The notes under the pieces are model-generated. The model searched no databases, was not told the DNA's origin, and saw only the letters and a list, made by a program, of their open reading frames with translations. DNA of 64,000 bases, from NCBI RefSeq assembly GCF_014203115.1, contig NZ_JACHIJ010000005.1, positions 372,001-436,000 of the forward strand, read 5' to 3'. This DNA is from Afipia massiliensis. GTDB lineage: Bacteria; Pseudomonadota; Alphaproteobacteria; Rhizobiales; Xanthobacteraceae. A program made the position numbers and the translations under genes. Shown here piece after piece: positions 60,325 through 64,000 of the stretch (positions are counted from its first letter, which is position 1; every line of letters begins with the position of its first letter).

Positions 60325-61962
60325 TTGCCGGTCGAATCGACGATTCCCACTACCATACATCGGTCGGAAAGATCGTATGATGCCATCATCATCGGCGCGG
60401 GCTTCTCGGGACTCTATCAACTGCACAAGTTGCGCGACGAGCTCGGCCTGAACGTCCGCTTGCTGGAGCAAGGCGGCGGCATCGGCGGAACGTGGTACTG
60501 GAACCGTTATCCGGGCGCACGCTGTGACAGCGAGAGCTATTACTATTGCTACTCCTTCTCGAAAGAGATCGAACAGGAATGGGAATGGACTGAGCGCTAT
60601 CCCGAGCACTGGGAAATCCGCAAGTACCTGAACTTCGTTGCCGACAAGCTCGACCTGAAACGCGATGTCCAACTCGATACCAAGGTGACGCATGCGCGTT
60701 TTGACGACGCGACGAGCCGCTGGATCGTGGAGACGGAAGGTGGCGAGACCTTTGTGGCTCCCTTCCTCATTGCAGCCGTCGGGTGCCTCTCGACCGCAAA
60801 TGTCCCCAAACTTAAAGGCTTAGAGACGTTCGGGGGCCAGTGGTATCATACAGGCGCGTGGCCGCACGAAGGTGTCGACTTCACTGGAAAGCGCGTCGGC
60901 CAGATCGGCACCGGATCGACTGGTATCCAGGCTGCACCTGTTATCGCTGCTGCAGCACAGCATCTGACGATTTTTCAGCGCACCGCGAACTATAGCGTTC
61001 CGGCCCGCAATGGCCCGCTCTCCGCTGAGGATCAGCGTTCGGTCAAAGCGAGTTATCCGGAGATCTGGCAAAAGGCCCGCTCTGGAACAAATGGCCATCC
61101 GTTCGAAATCTCGCAGCAGTCCGCCATGTCGGTTTCGGATGCCGAACGAAACGTAGCTTACGAGAAAGCCTGGCAAACAGGCGGGCTTCGTTTTCGTGCC
61201 GCATTCAGCGACGTCCTGACGAACGCCGCCGCAAACGAAACTGCTTCTGATTTCATCCGCGAGAAAATCCGCGAAGTCGTGAAAGATCCCGAGGTGGCGG
61301 AGCGCCTGACGCCGCGCGACCACGGATTCGCGACGAAGCGCCCGCCGATCGACACGGAGTATTTCGAGACGTTCAATAGAGACAACGTCTTGCTCGTCGA
61401 TCTCAAGAAGGAGCCCATCGTCGAAATCACAAAGAACGGCATCAAGACGAGCGCAGGTGAGTATGAACTCGACATCATTGTGTTCGCGACAGGGTTCGAT
61501 GCGCTGACAGGTCCACTCCTCGCCCTCAACATCACGGGCTCGAACGATCAACCGCTCAGCAAAGCCTGGGCAGCCGGACCGCGCACCTATCTCGGCCTCC
61601 AGACACCCGGCTTCCCAAACCTCTTTACAATCACAGGCCCGGGCAGTCCGTCTGTTCTCTGCAACATGCCCGTCGCGATCGAGCAACACGTCGACTGGAT
61701 CACGGCCTGCATCCGGCATCTGCGCGAGAAGGATCTCGCCCGCATCGAGGCGCTGCCGGACGCCGCGGAGAAATGGGTCGAGCACGTCAACGACGCAGCC
61801 AACGCGACGCTGCTACCGATGGCGAGCAGCTCTTGGTATCTCGGCGCGAACGTGCCCGGGAAACCGCGCGTGTTCATGCCTTACGCAGGCGGCTTCGCGC
61901 GCTACACGAACATCTGCAACGAGGTTGCGGGCGCTGGCTACAAGGGGTTCGACATCCGGTGA
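60325..61962 (+). CDS. Baeyer-Villiger flavin monooxygenase
   Basis: A 545-residue FAD- and NADPH-dependent monooxygenase. The first FAD dinucleotide motif is AIIIGAGFSGLYQLHKL (about 20-36). The Baeyer-Villiger fingerprint F-x-G-x-x-x-H-x-x-x-W-P is seen in FGGQWYHTGAWP (about 193-204), followed by the NADPH motif GQIGTGSTG (about 213-221). Such enzymes insert oxygen next to a ketone to give an ester or lactone. TTG at 60325 was chosen for GGGAGGAGC before it; starts further up would add up to 31 residues not typical of the family. Next in line is an esterase. Confidence 0.94.
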   Translation: MPVESTIPTTIHRSERSYDAIIIGAGFSGLYQLHKLRDELGLNVRLLEQGGGIGGTWYWNRYPGARCDSESYYYCYSFSKEIEQEWEWTERYPEHWEIRKYLNFVADKLDLKRDVQLDTKVTHARFDDATSRWIVETEGGETFVAPFLIAAVGCLSTANVPKLKGLETFGGQWYHTGAWPHEGVDFTGKRVGQIGTGSTGIQAAPVIAAAAQHLTIFQRTANYSVPARNGPLSAEDQRSVKASYPEIWQKARSGTNGHPFEISQQSAMSVSDAERNVAYEKAWQTGGLRFRAAFSDVLTNAAANETASDFIREKIREVVKDPEVAERLTPRDHGFATKRPPIDTEYFETFNRDNVLLVDLKKEPIVEITKNGIKTSAGEYELDIIVFATGFDALTGPLLALNITGSNDQPLSKAWAAGPRTYLGLQTPGFPNLFTITGPGSPSVLCNMPVAIEQHVDWITACIRHLREKDLARIEALPDAAEKWVEHVNDAANATLLPMASSSWYLGANVPGKPRVFMPYAGGFARYTNICNEVAGAGYKGFDIR

Positions 61963-62030
61963 GGCTGGCCCAAATGGAGTCAGGGTTCCGTCAACAGTGC
62001 TGCCTGCATAAGGCTTGAGTGGGAGAAACG

Positions 62031-63011
62031 ATGATCGCGCCACATCCTGACGTCCTTGCCTTGATCGCCGCAGGTCGCACGGCCGGCAGTCTGCCTTTCG
62101 AGGCAATGGCGCCCGAGCAGGCACGGCAGGCTTATGCGGCTCGCCGGCCGCTGGTGCAGGAGCCGCCCGATCAGGTCGCCGAACTTAGAAACATCACCAT
62201 CGATGGCCCAGGCGGCCCGCTTCCCTTGCGACTCTATCGCGGCGCGGGCACGGATCGGGACGCAATTCTCCCTTGCCTGATCTATCTGCACGGCGGCGGC
62301 TGGGTTCTCGGCAATCTCGATTCCCACGATGGAATTTGTTGCCGGCTCGCCAACGAGGCGCAGTGCTGCGTCGTTGCGGTCGATTACCGCCTCGCTCCTG
62401 AACATCGCTTCCCTGCGGCCGTCGAGGACTGCGCGGCCGCACTCAACTATATCTCGCAACAGGCAAAGACGCTCCGCATCGACCCTTCGCGGATCGCCGT
62501 TGGCGGCGACAGCGCCGGCGGTAACCTCGCCGCCGTATTGTCGCTGATGGCTAGGGATGGACAACTGCCGCAAGTGCTCCACCAGGTCCTGCTCTATCCC
62601 GCAGTCGATCTCAGTGTCGAGGGAGAGAGCTACAAAGCGACCACGGTTGGGATGACGATTACGCCGGCAACAATGCGCTATTTTATCGACCACTATGCGC
62701 CGGACCCAGCAAGCCGCGAAGACTGGCGCTCATCGCCCCTCAAGTCTTCCTCGCTTGCGGGCGCGCCATCGGCGCTAGTCATGACGTGCGGGCACGATCC
62801 GTTGCGCGAGGAAGGGCGAGCCTACGCTCGACGCCTCGAACAAGAAGGCGTGCCGGTGACAACGCTACATATGAGTGCGCATACTCATGGCATGCTGACC
62901 CTGAGCAAGGTGATTTCAGCAAGCGCGGGAGTTCTCGCATTCATCGGTGCTCATCTTCGCGACGTGTTCAACGTCGCCCATCAGAACGTACGAGGTGTTG
63001 ACCAAGCGTGA
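62031..63011 (+). CDS. Alpha/beta hydrolase, hormone-sensitive lipase type
   Basis: A 326-residue esterase of the HSL/carboxylesterase type. The oxyanion motif is YLHGGGWVLGN (about 86-97), the nucleophile Ser is in GGDSAGGNLAA (about 159), the acid in CGHDPLREEG (about 253) and the His in SAHTHGM (about 285). No signal peptide, so it is cytoplasmic. It follows the Baeyer-Villiger gene by 68 bases and would hydrolyse the ester or lactone product. GGGAGA precedes the ATG at 62031. Confidence 0.95.
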   Translation: MIAPHPDVLALIAAGRTAGSLPFEAMAPEQARQAYAARRPLVQEPPDQVAELRNITIDGPGGPLPLRLYRGAGTDRDAILPCLIYLHGGGWVLGNLDSHDGICCRLANEAQCCVVAVDYRLAPEHRFPAAVEDCAAALNYISQQAKTLRIDPSRIAVGGDSAGGNLAAVLSLMARDGQLPQVLHQVLLYPAVDLSVEGESYKATTVGMTITPATMRYFIDHYAPDPASREDWRSSPLKSSSLAGAPSALVMTCGHDPLREEGRAYARRLEQEGVPVTTLHMSAHTHGMLTLSKVISASAGVLAFIGAHLRDVFNVAHQNVRGVDQA

Positions 63012-63061
63012 AACGACAGACCAAGCTAACTTGGTCAATAAAACAAAAAGGGAGGGATACA

Positions 63062-64000
63062 ATGAGTAAAACCACAGGCGGCATTGGACGACGTACTTTC
63101 ATCGGAGGAACGATTGCGAGCGCCGGGGTGGCGATTACCGGCTTTCCCCATGTAGCCCGCGCACAAGCCAAAACGATCAAGGTCGGTATGCCGACCATCC
63201 TGTCCGGACGTGTTGCCCTTTTGGGTACATCGAGCCGAGCCGGCGTGCAGGTTGCCTTCAACCAGATCAACGAAGCAGGCGGCATCAATGGCCGAAAGCT
63301 GGAATTGGTCGACCGCGATTCAAAGGGACGCCCGGACGAAGCCGCGAAAGTCACGCGCGACCTCATCAACAATGACGGCTGCGAGATCATTATCGACGCC
63401 GAGGCATCCTCGGGATCGTTCGCCGTCCATGAAGTTATTCGCGACCTTGGTGTCCTGTGCCTTCACACCTGCTCTGAATCCTCGACTCTCACGGCCGATC
63501 CCAAACAGTTCGTGAAGACCGCGTTCCGTTGCGCACGTCAGGGCATCCATGACGCCGTCGCAGGCGGTTCGTACGCAGCCAAGATTGCCAAGGAGAAAGG
63601 CTTGAAGCGCTGGGCGACCTGCTCGCCCGACTACGCTTACGGGCGGGATAATACAGGAGAGTTCATCGAATACGCCAAGATCTTCGAACCTTCAATCGAG
63701 GTGGTGGATCAACTTTGGCCGAAGTTGTTTGCACCAGACTATACCGAGAGCATCACCAAGCTGCTGCAGACCAAACCGCAAGCGGTCTATTCGGCGCTTT
63801 GGGGCGGCGATCTCGTGGCATTCATCGAGCAATCGAACCTTTACCGGCTGTTCCAGAACACAGCCTTCTTCTCCGGCGGTCTCGGCGACCCGCCGCTTCT
63901 GACAGCGATCAAGCAGCTGCCGACCGGCCTCAACACGGTCTATCGTTACAGCAAGGAATATCCCCCGTATCCGGAGAACAAGGCATTCTACGAGGCCTAC
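63062..64000 (+). CDS. Periplasmic ABC substrate-binding protein, cut at window end
   Basis: The frame is open to the last base, so 313 residues are seen and the C-terminus is missing. GGGAGGG lies 8 bases before the ATG. The N-terminus has a twin-arginine signal (GRRTFIGGTIASAG, end near ARAQA). The mature part starts KTIKVGMPTILSGRVALLG and reads as a type I binding protein of the branched-chain amino acid family, with SGSFAVHEVIRDLGV and YAYGRDNTGEFIEYAK. It follows the esterase by 50 bases in one operon. Permease and ATPase genes may lie beyond the window. It likely brings in the ketone or a related acid. Confidence 0.93.
   Translation, partial: MSKTTGGIGRRTFIGGTIASAGVAITGFPHVARAQAKTIKVGMPTILSGRVALLGTSSRAGVQVAFNQINEAGGINGRKLELVDRDSKGRPDEAAKVTRDLINNDGCEIIIDAEASSGSFAVHEVIRDLGVLCLHTCSESSTLTADPKQFVKTAFRCARQGIHDAVAGGSYAAKIAKEKGLKRWATCSPDYAYGRDNTGEFIEYAKIFEPSIEVVDQLWPKLFAPDYTESITKLLQTKPQAVYSALWGGDLVAFIEQSNLYRLFQNTAFFSGGLGDPPLLTAIKQLPTGLNTVYRYSKEYPPYPENKAFYEAY

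Noticed and set aside
1-64000. tRNA, rRNA, CRISPR, insertion sequence, prophage or integron
   Set aside because: Looked for cloverleaf-like segments, repeat-spacer patterns, transposase or integrase motifs and attachment repeats in the intergenic stretches and found none.

Overview
The window is chromosomal DNA from a GC-rich alphaproteobacterium, most likely a member of the Nitrobacteraceae (the Bradyrhizobium / Afipia / Rhodopseudomonas group). This rests on the family content (long isocitrate lyase with a divergent acyl-responsive XRE regulator, DUF4170, DUF1993, several acyl-CoA enzymes), on codon use, and on three copies of a GTCATGGCCGGGC...GCATGAC intergenic palindrome. The genus is inference. 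I saw no tRNA, rRNA, CRISPR array or insertion sequence.

Region 1 (1-9400), central metabolism and housekeeping: a 5'-truncated metallophosphoesterase, a membrane-anchored unknown, DUF4170, a RamB/ScfR-type regulator divergent from aceA, a lytic transglycosylase, a tandem pair of DUF1993 proteins, an old-yellow-enzyme reductase and a small unknown. Region 2 (9700-16000), a beta-oxidation operon on the minus strand: fadE, thiolase, FadB-like fusion, thioesterase. Region 3 (16100-21750), a minus-strand RND efflux operon: lipoprotein adaptor, pump, TetR regulator, flavin reductase; its leader carries a hairpin that covers the adaptor ribosome-binding site and inverted repeats fit for a TetR operator. 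Region 4 (21800-31700), assorted metabolism: His-rich cupin, acyl-CoA dehydrogenase, SnoaL-like protein, a PhyH dioxygenase and NAD(P) oxidoreductase with a divergent GntR regulator, an alpha/beta hydrolase, a DUF2332 gene overlapping tail-to-tail with an ATP-grasp ligase, and a Bug-type binding protein.

Region 5 (31900-54050) is a Wzx/Wzy-type exopolysaccharide locus. The minus arm makes precursors and starts the unit (polyprenyl-phosphate sugar transferase, ManC, FkbM methyltransferase, UDP-glucose dehydrogenase). The plus arm holds a small membrane protein, a PPP phosphatase, a short OPX protein, an outer-membrane beta-barrel, a Wzz-BY-kinase, a VpsF/Wzy-like polymerase, three GT4 and one GT26 glycosyltransferase, a single reading frame holding two acyltransferase-3 domains, a Wzx flippase, an opposing GH10 glycanase and a small secreted protein. 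The set (GDP-mannose, UDP-glucuronate, GT26, GT4, paired acyltransferases) recalls xanthan/acetan-type clusters.

Region 6 (54100-64000) looks catabolic. A minus-strand operon (TetR, acyl-CoA ligase, DsbA/HCCA-isomerase-like protein, glutathione transferase, ABC binding protein) faces away from a LysR-controlled plus-strand operon (Baeyer-Villiger monooxygenase, HSL-type esterase, Tat-exported ABC binding protein cut by the window end). A ketone to ester to acid plus alcohol route is the natural reading of the monooxygenase and esterase pair.

Most likely candidates for something new: the double acyltransferase reading frame, the short-OPX plus beta-barrel exporter paired with a PPP phosphatase, the overlapping DUF2332/ATP-grasp pair, the paired TGCA palindromes before the beta-barrel gene, and the ketone-degradation module.
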